From: Bacillota bacterium | GTDB taxonomy: Bacteria; Bacillota; Sulfobacillia; Sulfobacillales; JAIMBI01 | Assembly (NCBI GenBank): GCA_021846505.1 | Contig: JAJZWV010000003.1 | Coordinates: 53,866-117,865, forward strand | DNA: 64,000 nucleotides | Direction of reading: 5' to 3' | In this document: positions 54,252 to 62,896 of the stretch, in pieces | Position numbering within the stretch: position 1 is the stretch's first letter | Layout of the letters: each line of letters opens with the position of its first letter | The notes under the pieces: model-generated | The model's database searches: none | The model's input: the letters and a program-made list of their open reading frames with translations, nothing else | What the model was told of the DNA's origin: nothing | Translations under genes and position numbers: made by a program

Positions 54252-55272
54252 CCAGCTTCACCACCGATGTAAGACTCTCAGGCGCGTCCGGATCTCGCCC
54301 GCTGGCCATCGCCCACCACCAGCTGAAGGCTTGCAAGGGCGCGGCCACCAGCGGGCCCGCCCAGCGGTCGTCCACCGCCGCCGGATAGGACAGGAGGCGG
54401 ACCGTGGCCGGCACCTGGCCCGCGTCCCAGCCCTCGGGGCCCACCGCCACGACCAGGGGCGTTCGCTGGCACAGATCGACTACCAGCTGCCGATCGTGCG
54501 CCGCCGTCGCGCGCTGGGCCAGCACAAACACCACGTCCTCCTCGGCCAGTGAGCCCCAGGGCCCGTGGCGGTACTCCAGGGGCGCGTAGGCGTGCGCCAC
54601 CTGATTGGACATCTCGGTGGCTTTCAGCATGCCTTCCCACGCCACGCCGAGCCGGATCCCCCCACCCAGCATAACGGCGCGGCGTGGGATCGGGGCACCC
54701 CCCGCTGGCGCATCCAACCACCCGAGGGCGTTGGAGTCCCGCCAGTCGCTCCACGCCGAGGCGGCGTCAGACAGCGGAGCCATATCCAAGCGCGCCGTGC
54801 GCGCCACCGCCGCTTGGAGCATCACCAGCAGTGTGGTGAACGAGCGGATCATCACCACGGTCGCATCCTCGGCATCTTCGGCCGCCCATACGACATCGGC
54901 ATGGCGCGTCAGCGCAGCGCCGCTATGGCAGGTGAGTGCCACCACCGCCAAGCCGCGCTGCTGAGCGGCCTCAGCTGCCCAGACGGCTTCGCTGGTGTGC
55001 CCCGAGCGCGACACGACCACCAGCGCCCGCTGGCCGGACAGCGCCACCTCCGGCTCGGTCACAATGTCCCCCGCCGGCCGGGCGGACACGCTAAGGCCGA
55101 GCCGCCGTGCCACCGCCGCGGCCGTCAGGGCGACGTAGTAGGATGACCCGCTCCCGGCCAGCAGCACCGGCCCGGCGGGCAGCGGGCCCACCTGGGCAGC
55201 CGCAGCCTCCCACACTGCCCCCTGCTCCCGAATCAGGTGCCGCGTCCACTGCCCGCGCTCCGCCTTCGTCAT
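54244..55272 (-). CDS. SIS-domain sugar isomerase/deaminase (AgaS-like)
   Basis: A 342-residue protein with two SIS domains: 'VLLAGSGSSYYVALTAAAVARRLG', 'ALVVVSRSGHTSEAVWAAEAAQQRG' in the first and 'RRAVMLGGGIRLGVAWEGMLKATEMSNQVAHAYAPLEYRHGPWGSL' type sequence in the second, ending in the conserved C-terminal 'Lys' region. AgaS proteins convert galactosamine-6-phosphate to tagatose-6-phosphate; related GlmS-like proteins act on glucosamine or fructosamine phosphates. No GATase domain is present. ATG 55272 follows GGGAG. Confidence 0.88.
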   Translation of the reverse strand: MTKAERGQWTRHLIREQGAVWEAAAAQVGPLPAGPVLLAGSGSSYYVALTAAAVARRLGLSVSARPAGDIVTEPEVALSGQRALVVVSRSGHTSEAVWAAEAAQQRGLAVVALTCHSGAALTRHADVVWAAEDAEDATVVMIRSFTTLLVMLQAAVARTARLDMAPLSDAASAWSDWRDSNALGWLDAPAGGAPIPRRAVMLGGGIRLGVAWEGMLKATEMSNQVAHAYAPLEYRHGPWGSLAEEDVVFVLAQRATAAHDRQLVVDLCQRTPLVVAVGPEGWDAGQVPATVRLLSYPAAVDDRWAGPLVAAPLQAFSWWWAMASGRDPDAPESLTSVVKLDA

Positions 55273-55309
55273 CGCTAGTCTCCCTTCGAGCCCTGGTCGG
55301 CCCTAGCCG

Positions 55310-56656
55310 TCACCATCGGGCGGATCCATAAATCTTTCGGCGCTGCAGCGGCGGCATGAGCGGCCCGTGAGCCGCCACCAGTTCGTCCACCAGCTGGCGA
55401 ATTTGATCCAGGGGCAGGACAGACGCTGCCAGTGGGTCCAGCATGGCCGCCTGATAGATGAGGTCCAGGTTCTGGCGCTCCCAGCCATCCACTGTGAGCT
55501 GCTCCACCGCAATGGCTTGGCCGTTCAGCGCGGCGGCGGCGGCCGGCAGTGGCCCCACCGCGCTGGGCCGCACCAGCCGGCCCACGACGCTGCACGGCAC
55601 CTCGACGATGGCTTCGGCCGGCAAGTTGGCAATCAGGCGAGTGCCGCCCCGGTGGCCGACGCGGTTTGGCACGTTGGCGTAAAGCGACAGGGGCTCTCGC
55701 GCGGTGCGGGCCGCCACGAGCCGGGGCGCATACTCGCCGCCGGGGGCGCGGAGCGCAGGCACCCGCCCGGCCGCCAGGTTTTGCCGAAGCGCCTGGTAGC
55801 GCGCCAGGAGCGCTTGGCTGCGCCGCAGGTACTCCCCGACAGGGATCGCCAATCGCTCGATTTCCGCCGGATGGCTCAGGAACCACGCAAAGTACTCCGC
55901 GTTGTGCTCAGAGGACTCGGTCACAAAGCATCCCACGGCCTTCAGCAGCTCAAACCGCACCGGATCGCGGGCAAACGCGGCGGGGTCCTCCGCCAAAGCC
56001 GCCAGGCGCGGGTACAGATCCTGGCCGCGGTGCTGAAGCGTCAGGAACCAGGCCATGTGGTTGATGCCTGCCGAGGTCCAGTCCAGCTCCTTGTATGGCA
56101 CGTCCAGATAGCCCGCGAGCGTGCGCGCGGTTTCCTCGGTGCTGTGGCAGAGTCCGTAAGCCTCCAGCTCCGGCACAGCGCGGTGAATCGCGTCCATGAC
56201 CATCGCCATGGGGTTAGTGTAGTTGAGGAGCACGGCTGCAGGCGACGATTGGCACAGCGCCCGCGCTAGGTCCACGCACACCGGGATGGTGCGGAGCGCC
56301 CGCGCGATGCCGCCAATGCCCCGCGTGTCAGCGATGGTTTGGGGAATCCCATAGCGGGCCGGGATGGCAAAGTCACGTGCCGTGGCGGAATAGCCCCCCA
56401 CCTGAATCTCATTGATGCAGTAGTCGACGTGGGCCAGTGCCCCCTTTGCGCGCGGGTGGTCAAAGCGGTCCACCTGCCCGGCGGCCCCGGCCTGGTCCAC
56501 GAGGCCGCGCACCAGGAGGCCCGCCTGCTGGAGGCGGTCGCCGTCAATGTCAATCAGGTGATAGTCGGCCTCCCGCGTGGCCGGATGGGCCAATAAGTCA
56601 CTCACCACTTGGTGGGTAAACTGCATGCTGCCGGCTCCCACCAGCGCAATTTTCAT
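55310..56656 (-). CDS. Glycoside hydrolase family 4 (alpha-galactosidase/alpha-glucuronidase type)
   Basis: A 448-residue NAD- and Mn-dependent glycosidase. 'KIALVGAGSMQFTHQVVSDLL' is the NAD fold, 'LNYTNPMAMVMDAI' and 'GLCHSTEETARTLAGYL' hold the metal-binding Cys-His, and 'WTSAGINHMAWFL' the second His. The GLCHS signature fits MelA-like enzymes rather than 6-phospho-glycosidases. Cytoplasmic; it would cleave imported alpha-galactosides or related glycosides. GGAGG precedes ATG 56656. Anion preference cannot be deduced. Confidence 0.92.
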   Translation of the reverse strand: MKIALVGAGSMQFTHQVVSDLLAHPATREADYHLIDIDGDRLQQAGLLVRGLVDQAGAAGQVDRFDHPRAKGALAHVDYCINEIQVGGYSATARDFAIPARYGIPQTIADTRGIGGIARALRTIPVCVDLARALCQSSPAAVLLNYTNPMAMVMDAIHRAVPELEAYGLCHSTEETARTLAGYLDVPYKELDWTSAGINHMAWFLTLQHRGQDLYPRLAALAEDPAAFARDPVRFELLKAVGCFVTESSEHNAEYFAWFLSHPAEIERLAIPVGEYLRRSQALLARYQALRQNLAAGRVPALRAPGGEYAPRLVAARTAREPLSLYANVPNRVGHRGGTRLIANLPAEAIVEVPCSVVGRLVRPSAVGPLPAAAAALNGQAIAVEQLTVDGWERQNLDLIYQAAMLDPLAASVLPLDQIRQLVDELVAAHGPLMPPLQRRKIYGSARW

Positions 56657-56895
56657 GAGAGCCTCCGTTTCTGGCGGGGTCTAGCCGCGTCGGGCGCCCG
56701 CACCTCCATATCGTGAGGAAGTTCGCATGGAGCGGGTCGGAATCCTGCTAGAAGCAAAATCCCGGGGCGCTTTCGCGCCGCCGGCCGCTTTAGGACTTCA
56801 TCGCCCACCGATGGACGGGCGAGTCGGCGCTCATCCGGCAGCGTGCCCCGGCAGCCGTGCAGCTGGTGGCCATACGGGCCAACAAAGCGGCGCCT

Positions 56896-56912
56896 GCGGG
56901 GCATAGCCCCGC
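56896..56912 (-). terminator. Short hairpin after the binding-protein gene
   Basis: GCGGGGC-ATA-GCCCCGC, 18 bases downstream of the solute-binding protein stop on the minus strand, without a T-run. In transport operons such hairpins often stabilise the highly expressed binding-protein message while letting some transcription continue to the GH4 gene. Confidence 0.5.
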
Positions 56913-56929
56913 CGTGCGCCGATGCGTCG

Positions 56930-58663
56930 CTACCCGTTGAAGCCCAGCCGGTTCACCGGCGTGTAGGCCAGAATCGGGTTGTAGTTGCTGCGGAAGCCCG
57001 TGACGAACGTGCGCACTTCCGACAGGGAGTCGGGCGTGGGCACAAACAAGCCGGGCAGCTGCTGGGCCGCGTACACCTGGTAGGCGTTGAAGCGCTGCGT
57101 CACCTGAGCCTTGGTGCCGCCCTTGTAGGTGGCCGCAATCAGGTGATTCATGGTGCTGCTGTTGTACGCCCCGAGATTGAACCCGGCCGTGGGGAGAAAC
57201 AGGCTGCCGCCCGACGGGTAGAAGTCTGGCACGTACACCCAGCCGAAGCCGCCTGCCATCGCCCACTTGGGCGACTGCGCGGCACTGCCGATGATGTCAC
57301 CAAAGGCTTGGCCACCCATAGGCTGAAGGCTCACGTCGATGCCTTCCTGAGCCCAGTCCTGCTTCAGCAGCTGTGCCATGTTGTCAAAGGTCGTGGACCC
57401 GGTCGAGCACAGCATGTTGAAGGCCAGCTTTTGGCCGTTTTTGGTCATGACGCCGTTGGAGAGGGCCCACCCGTGATTCTCCAGGAGTTTCTTGCCCTCC
57501 TTGGGATTGTACGGGTACGGATTTTTGAGCGCCGCGTCGTAGTACGCGTTGGGGGGCTTCACCGGCACCGGCCCGATGCTGGGCAGGGCGAACCCATGGT
57601 ACATGCTTCTGATGATCGCCGGCTGGTTGATCCCCATCTGCAGGGCTTGGCGGACATACAGGTTGTTGAACAGCCCCCCGACCCCATACGCGTTGGACCG
57701 AAAGTTCAGCGGCAGGTAGAAGAACGCAAACATCGTCCGCGAAATGAGGTTGTATCCCGTCAGCTGACCCCTGGAGCCGTACAGAGACAGGGGCAAGTAG
57801 CCCAGGTCCACCTTGTGCGTCCGCATTTGAGCAAACTCGGCGGAGGTCGACGTTTCGTACAGATAGGTCACCGTCTTGATTTTCGCGGGGTGAGCCCCCG
57901 AGTAGTGCGGGTTGGCCACGAAGGTGTAGTACCCGTTGGTGACCGCCTTCTGAATGCGGTACGGCCCGTCCACCACATGGTAGATGGGGTTGTTGGGCTG
58001 GTTGGCAATCGCCTTGATGAATGAGAGCTCCTTGGTGATGCTGCTGTGCTTGGCCCAGGTCGACTTGGGCACGGGAATCAGCTGGGAGAGCCCGTTGTGC
58101 TCAAACCACACGGGGTTGACCGACTGGTTCAACGTGACCACGACGGTGTGCGGGCCGGCCGCCACCACACTCTTAAACAGGGCGGGCACGCCCCCGGACC
58201 CTGCGAAGCAATACGGGAATGGCGAGGTGGACGCGCTGGCGCCTTGGATCAAGGTCCAGTCATAGGCCACATCCGTGGCCGTGATCGGGTGGCCATTGGA
58301 CCAGTGCCACTTGGGGTTCATCGTGATGGTGTACTGCTTGTCATGGTGGCTGACGGCGATGCCCGACGCAATCGACCGCGAATATTCTATTTGGTCCGTG
58401 CGGCTGAACCACAAAAGCGGCATGTACATGTCCGGGCCGGAGATGCCGCCCCCGGTCAGCGTGCCGCAGTCGGTGGACGACACAATCGGCGGCCACCAAT
58501 TCAAGTTGGTGGCCGCCCCCATCGCAATCGTGAGCACACTCGGTGTGCTGGGGGTGGCCGCCGGAGCGGATCCACACGCCGTCAGGCCGGCCAGCAGAGC
58601 CGCGCCGGCGGCTCCGCCGGCCGCTCGCCGCCATCCCTGCCCCCAGCGCTCGATTCCCAACAT
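56930..58663 (-). CDS. ABC transporter solute-binding lipoprotein, family 5
   Basis: A 577-residue lipoprotein. Lipobox 'LTAC' (Cys about residue 30) follows an Ala/Gly-rich signal. Family-5 blocks: 'WHWSNGHPITATDVAYDW', 'VDGPYRIQKAV', 'YVRQALQMGINQPAIIRSMYHG' and 'KEGKKLLENHGW'. Such proteins bind peptides, nickel or, in thermophiles, oligosaccharides. No permease or ATPase genes follow it; next is the GH4 gene, suggesting an oligosaccharide ligand and transport subunits encoded elsewhere. GAGGAGG before ATG 58663 fixes the start. Confidence 0.9.
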   Translation of the reverse strand: MLGIERWGQGWRRAAGGAAGAALLAGLTACGSAPAATPSTPSVLTIAMGAATNLNWWPPIVSSTDCGTLTGGGISGPDMYMPLLWFSRTDQIEYSRSIASGIAVSHHDKQYTITMNPKWHWSNGHPITATDVAYDWTLIQGASASTSPFPYCFAGSGGVPALFKSVVAAGPHTVVVTLNQSVNPVWFEHNGLSQLIPVPKSTWAKHSSITKELSFIKAIANQPNNPIYHVVDGPYRIQKAVTNGYYTFVANPHYSGAHPAKIKTVTYLYETSTSAEFAQMRTHKVDLGYLPLSLYGSRGQLTGYNLISRTMFAFFYLPLNFRSNAYGVGGLFNNLYVRQALQMGINQPAIIRSMYHGFALPSIGPVPVKPPNAYYDAALKNPYPYNPKEGKKLLENHGWALSNGVMTKNGQKLAFNMLCSTGSTTFDNMAQLLKQDWAQEGIDVSLQPMGGQAFGDIIGSAAQSPKWAMAGGFGWVYVPDFYPSGGSLFLPTAGFNLGAYNSSTMNHLIAATYKGGTKAQVTQRFNAYQVYAAQQLPGLFVPTPDSLSEVRTFVTGFRSNYNPILAYTPVNRLGFNG

Positions 58664-59036
58664 GGAGCACTTCCTCCTCGTCTCGGCCGCCTCGGGCACC
58701 AAAGGTGCCTCGGGCCAGTGCTACCCGGGGCAAGAGACTCTCTGTGGTATCACCTCCGCCAGCCGGTCCAGCTGTACTACCGTATGAATTCGATCTCAGG
58801 AGGCGATCTCCTGCCTGATACCAATCTGTTTTCACATTTTTCTGGTTCCGTCGCTGGCCAATCTCGTCCCGGGGGGAATGGGCGGCACCCCACCGGGCAT
58901 TTCCCAAGCCTGGCGGAGGCTTGGGCGGACGGTTAGAATGGATCAGGACGGCACAAGCTTCGCGCATCACTGGGCGCTGGCCTAGCTGGCGTGCCAGCCA
59001 ATCCTTCGGTCGTCTGTGAAGGAGGTCCCCCGAAAC
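58664..59036 (-). promoter_or_regulatory. Divergent control region with hairpins
   Basis: About 370 bases between the binding-protein gene and the divergent aldehyde dehydrogenase. On the binding-protein side are GGCACC-AAA-GGTGCC (58695-58709) and CAGGAG-GCGAT-CTCCTG (58797-58813), plus an AT-rich patch near 58820-58850 that may be the promoter. I recognise no known riboswitch. On the other side AAGGAGG at 59019-59025 serves the dehydrogenase. Confidence 0.45.
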
Positions 59037-60512
59037 TTGGAACTCAAAAACTTTATTGCGGGCGAGTGGGTTGCTCCCGCCGCGGCGCGCTACGTGGCCA
59101 AAACCAACCCCGCCACCGGTGCTACGCTCGCTCAGGTGCCTCTCTCGGACGCCGGCGACGTGGATCGCGCGGTGGCCGCGGCCCATGCCGCCTTCGCCAG
59201 CTGGCGGCGGATTCCGGCGCCCAAGCGCGGTGAGATTCTGTTTCGCGTCGGGCGCCGGCTGGAGGAGAAGAAGGACGAGTTGGCTCGCCTGATGACCTCA
59301 GAAATGGGCAAGGTACTCACCGAAGCCCGAGGAGACGTGCAGGAAGCCATTGATATGGCGTACTACATGGCCGGCGAGGGGCGGCGCAGCTTCGGGTACA
59401 CCACGCCCTCTGAGCTGACCGACAAGTTTGCCATGGCGATCCGCGATCCCATTGGGGTAGCCGGCATCATCACGCCCTGGAACTTCCCCGCCGCCATTCC
59501 CTCGTGGAAGATGTTCCCCGCGCTGGTGCTCGGCAACACCATCGTGTTCAAGCCCGCCACCGAGACGCCCCTGGTCGCCGGCGAAATGGTCAAAATCTTG
59601 GCCGAGTGCGGCATTCCTGCCGGCGTCGTCAACCTCGTGTATGGCAGCGGCGGCGAAGTGGGCGAAGCGATTCTGGGAGACCCCCGCGTCGCCTTGGTAT
59701 CGTTTACAGGCTCGGTGGAGACGGGCCGCCACGTGGCCGCGCGGGCGGGCGAGGGCTTAAAGCGCGTCTCTCTGGAGCTGGGCGGCAAAAACGCGGTGAT
59801 TGTCTTGAACGACGCCGACTTGGATTTGGCGGTGGATGGCATTCTGTGGAGCGCCTTTGGCACCACCGGCCAGCGCTGCACCGCCTGCTCGCGGCTCTTG
59901 GTGCAGGAGGGCGTGTACGACGAGCTGGCCGAGCGCCTGGTGGCGCGCATGAAGGGCCTCACCTTAGGGGACGGCTTGGAGCCGGGCACCGACGTGGGCC
60001 CGCTCATTAATCGCGGCGCCCGCGACCGGGTGCATGAGTATGTGGGAATTGGCCAAGCAGAGGGCGCGGTGGTGGCGGCCGGGGGATTCCCGGCCGAGGA
60101 CGGTGCGCTCCAGGCTGGGGCCTTCTACACGCCGACCCTCCTCACCAACGTCACCGCCTCGATGCGAGTGGCCCGGGAGGAGATTTTCGGCCCCGTGCTG
60201 TCCATGATTCGGGTGCAAGATTTGGACGAGGCCATCGCCGTCAACAATGACGTGATTTATGGCCTGTCGTCGTCTATCTTCACCCGGGACGTGAACAGCA
60301 CCTTTCGGGCGATTCGCGACTTGGCCACCGGCATCGTCTACGTCAACGCTGGCACCACTGGTGCCGAGATCCACCTGCCGTTTGGCGGCACGCGCGGCAC
60401 CGGCAACGGCCACCGCGAGGCGGGCACGGCAGCCCTGGACTTTTTCAGTGAGTGGAAGTCCGTGTATGTGGACTTCAGCGGGCGGCTGCAGCGGGCGCAA
60501 ATTGACAGCTAG
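59037..60512 (+). CDS. NAD(P)-dependent aldehyde dehydrogenase
   Basis: A 491-residue ALDH: 'GIITPWNFPAAIPSWKMFPALVLGNTIVFKPA' region, 'SFTGSVETGRHVA', catalytic Glu in 'VSLELGGKNAVIV', catalytic Cys in 'TTGQRCTACSRLLV' and 'EEIFGPVLSMIRV'. The C-terminal 'NAGTTGAEIHLPFGGTRGTGNGHREAG' resembles aminoadipate-semialdehyde-type dehydrogenases. The track start (GTG 59016) overlaps the ribosome binding site AAGGAGG, so TTG 59037 is the better start. It pairs with the aminotransferase downstream, consistent with oxidation of an amino-aldehyde or its product. Confidence 0.93.
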   Translation: MELKNFIAGEWVAPAAARYVAKTNPATGATLAQVPLSDAGDVDRAVAAAHAAFASWRRIPAPKRGEILFRVGRRLEEKKDELARLMTSEMGKVLTEARGDVQEAIDMAYYMAGEGRRSFGYTTPSELTDKFAMAIRDPIGVAGIITPWNFPAAIPSWKMFPALVLGNTIVFKPATETPLVAGEMVKILAECGIPAGVVNLVYGSGGEVGEAILGDPRVALVSFTGSVETGRHVAARAGEGLKRVSLELGGKNAVIVLNDADLDLAVDGILWSAFGTTGQRCTACSRLLVQEGVYDELAERLVARMKGLTLGDGLEPGTDVGPLINRGARDRVHEYVGIGQAEGAVVAAGGFPAEDGALQAGAFYTPTLLTNVTASMRVAREEIFGPVLSMIRVQDLDEAIAVNNDVIYGLSSSIFTRDVNSTFRAIRDLATGIVYVNAGTTGAEIHLPFGGTRGTGNGHREAGTAALDFFSEWKSVYVDFSGRLQRAQIDS

Positions 60513-60574
60513 CCACGGTCCGTCCGCGCGGTGTGGCGAGTGCAAGAGGACGGCGAGAGATGAAGGAGGCTCCC

Positions 60575-61921
60575 ATGGCGACTGCAAACAAAACCATTCA
60601 ACTGAAGACGGCGGTTCCGGGCCCCAAGAGTGCGGCGGTGCTGGAGCGCATTGCGAAAGCCACGCCCCGAGCGGTGTCGATCGGCACTCCGGTCATCGTG
60701 GACCGAGCTCACGGCAGCGTGCTGCATGATATCGACGGCAACACGTTTATCGACCTCACCGGTGGGATTGGCGTGCTCAACGTGGGCCACACGAACGACC
60801 GCGTGACGGCGGCCCTGCACGAGCAGGTGGACCGCTTTCTGCACACCGACTTCACCTCGATTCCCTATGAGAGCTATGTGGCGCTGGCCGAGCGCTTGAA
60901 CCAGCGGTTTCCCGGGGGCGGGCCCGCGCGCACGTTGTTTTTCAACTCCGGCGCAGAAGCCGTCGAGAACGCGGTGAAAATCGCGCGCGCCTCGACTGGG
61001 CGCAAGGGCATCATCGCCTTCGAAGGCGCCTTCCACGGCCGCACGCTGATGGCCATGACGCTGACGTCGAAGACCCATCCCTACAAGGCAGGCATGGGCC
61101 CGTACGCGCCCGAGGTGTACCGGGTGCCGTATCCTTACCCGTACCGCTGCGAGCTGGGCGGCCATGACGCCCACCACGAGTGTGGCACCCCGTGCTACGA
61201 CCGAATCGAGAAGGCGCTCCTGCTCCAGGTGGCGCCCGAAGACGTGGCCGCAGTAATTGTGGAGCCGGTGCAGGGCGAAGGCGGCTTTGTCGTGCCGCCC
61301 GCCACCTTCCTGCCCTGGCTCCGGGACTTCACCAGCCGACATGACATCCTGCTGATTGTCGATGAAGTGCAAACCGGCTTCGGACGCACGGGAACCTTTT
61401 TCGCCACCGAGCAGGCCGGCATTCGCCCCGATATCGTTACGATGGCCAAGTCCATTGCCGACGGCATTCCCCTGTCCGGTGTGATGGGCCGCCCCGACGT
61501 GATGGACGGCCCGGGCCCCTCGCAAATTGGCGGCACGTACGTGGGCAACCCCCTGGGCACCGTGGCAGGCAATGCCGTGCTGGACGCCTTCGAGGCCGAG
61601 GACCTGCTGGGCCAGGCCAAGCGCCAGGGCGAGTTCCTGCGCACGCGGATGACCCAGATGGCGCAGAAAAGTCCGTATGTGGGAGACGTTCGCGGGCTGG
61701 GGGCCATGGTGGCCATGGAGCTGGTCGCGGACCGGACCACGAAAGCCCCCGCGGACGAGCTGACGACCCGGGTCGTGGGGCGCTGCCAGCAGCAGGGGCT
61801 GCTGCTGCTGACCGCGGGCATCTATGGCAACGTCATTCGGTTCCTGGCTCCCTTGAGCACGCCGCTCGACCTGTTGGATGAGGCGTGCGACGTGCTGGAG
61901 GCAAGTTTGCTCCAGGGCTAA
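60575..61921 (+). CDS. gabT: Class III omega-aminotransferase (GabT type)
   Basis: A 448-residue PLP aminotransferase: 'FFNSGAEAVENAVKIAR', 'AFEGAFHGRTLMAMTLT', 'VIVEPVQGEGGFVVPP', 'LLIVDEVQTGFGRTG', PLP Lys in 'TMAKSIADGIPLSGVMG' and 'GGTYVGNPLGTVAGNAVL'. The sequence pattern matches 4-aminobutyrate aminotransferases. With the adjacent aldehyde dehydrogenase it would degrade an omega-amino acid such as GABA, 5-aminovalerate or aminoadipate precursors. AAGGAGG before ATG 60575; a terminator follows. Confidence 0.92.
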   Translation: MATANKTIQLKTAVPGPKSAAVLERIAKATPRAVSIGTPVIVDRAHGSVLHDIDGNTFIDLTGGIGVLNVGHTNDRVTAALHEQVDRFLHTDFTSIPYESYVALAERLNQRFPGGGPARTLFFNSGAEAVENAVKIARASTGRKGIIAFEGAFHGRTLMAMTLTSKTHPYKAGMGPYAPEVYRVPYPYPYRCELGGHDAHHECGTPCYDRIEKALLLQVAPEDVAAVIVEPVQGEGGFVVPPATFLPWLRDFTSRHDILLIVDEVQTGFGRTGTFFATEQAGIRPDIVTMAKSIADGIPLSGVMGRPDVMDGPGPSQIGGTYVGNPLGTVAGNAVLDAFEAEDLLGQAKRQGEFLRTRMTQMAQKSPYVGDVRGLGAMVAMELVADRTTKAPADELTTRVVGRCQQQGLLLLTAGIYGNVIRFLAPLSTPLDLLDEACDVLEASLLQG

Positions 61922-61936
61922 CGTTGCCATCCCCTA

Positions 61937-61965
61937 AGCCCCGGGCACTCTGCCCGGGGCTTTTT
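61937..61965 (+). terminator. Rho-independent terminator after gabT
   Basis: AGCCCCGGGCA-CTC-TGCCCGGGGCT followed by TTTTT, the textbook form, 15 bases after the stop codon. Confidence 0.95.
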
Positions 61966-62063
61966 GGCGCGGCGGACCGGGTGGATTGCCCCGTACCCTG
62001 TAGTGCGATGCGTTCTACAATAAACGTCGCGGCCATCGTCCTGTCGCGACGGAAGGGGTACGC

Positions 62064-62348
62064 ATGGAGCAGCAGATTCCGATCCGGGAACGTAATCAGC
62101 ATACCCGTTCGGTGCTGGACCGTGTGGCCGAGGGCCACGCCGTGACCATCACCCGCGGCGGACGCCCCGTCGCCCGTATGGTGCCGATTGCCGGACGGCC
62201 TCTGATTTTGGACCCGTGCGTTGCGCAGGGACTGGCCACGGCCCCAACGGCCGAGGGGGACTTTCAGATGCCGCCGGCACCAGAGCATGGGACCCGGCCG
62301 CCGCCGTGGCGGCCCTTTTGGGGCGGACCGCGAGCAGGAGCGCGCATG
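62064..62348 (+). pseudogene. Phd/YefM-type antitoxin, frameshifted near its end
   Basis: ATG 62064 after GAAGGGG starts 'IPIRERNQHTRSVLDRVAEGHAVTITRGGRPVARMVPI', a Phd/VapB-like antitoxin DNA-binding part. Near 62290 the sense passes to other frames: 'DPAAAVAALL' in one and 'ADREQERA' followed by TGA in another, where the TGA would overlap the toxin ATG as ATGA. Two small indels therefore destroy the original stop and fuse the antitoxin frame to the toxin frame. Confidence 0.7.
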
Positions 62349-62545
62349 ATTTATCTGGATTCGTCCGCGCTGGTGAAGTTGGTTCGACACGAGCTCGAAA
62401 CGCCAGCCTTGCTGCCGTGGCTGCACAGCCGGCGTGGGAGTCCGCTCGTTGCTTCGTGCCTGTCGCAGGTGGAGGTCGCACACGCATTGCGGCGCCATGA
62501 TGCAGGGGCGCTCCCTCAGATGGACAGCGCCATGGCCCATTTATG
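62346..62545 (+). pseudogene. PIN-domain toxin (VapC-like), truncated
   Basis: ATG 62346 begins 'MIYLDSSALVKLVRHELETPALLPWL', with the first PIN Asp, and 'VASCLSQVEVAHALRRHD' with the conserved Glu. After about residue 65 the remaining PIN half ('LDAIHLATA' type Asp block) cannot be found in any frame, so the ribonuclease site is incomplete. It is fused in frame with the antitoxin through the shifts upstream. The pair is a dead type II toxin-antitoxin module. Confidence 0.7.
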
Positions 62546-62896
62546 CCTCGCAGAAATTGGGGGACGCCTACGGAGCCTGGCAGCCTGCTGCCAAGACCGC
62601 GAGGCCAGGCGCATGGGCAGGCACCCGAATCCGGCGGTGGCCAACCGTGCGGCCATCCTGGGGCATCGCCCACTCTGGGGCCACCCCCGGCGGCTCCACC
62701 CGCTGCTGGGTGCCCGTTCACGCGGGTGCCCCTGGTGTGGAGCGAAAGCGCTGGCCCCTCACATTTCCGCAAGCCATCGCAAGCGGCTCGCGCCGCCAGC
62801 CAAGCTGCGCGCGAGCCGCTTGCCTCTGAACACAACCGCGAGGTGGCCCGGACGCCGGCGCCAGATGGCGGATGAAGATGGCACCCGGCTCTCGCC
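62546..62896. other. Non-coding stretch after the toxin remnant
   Basis: About 350 bases with open frames but no protein family that I recognise. It may contain scrambled remains of the PIN domain or of an inserted element. No repeats or RNA gene seen. Confidence 0.35.

Noticed and set aside
59016-59036. GTG 59016 as the aldehyde dehydrogenase start
   Set aside because: The AAGGAGG immediately after that GTG is the ribosome binding site for the TTG at 59037.
60509-61930. A 473-aa minus-strand ORF
   Set aside because: Exact antisense of gabT, which has all PLP-enzyme motifs and a terminator.
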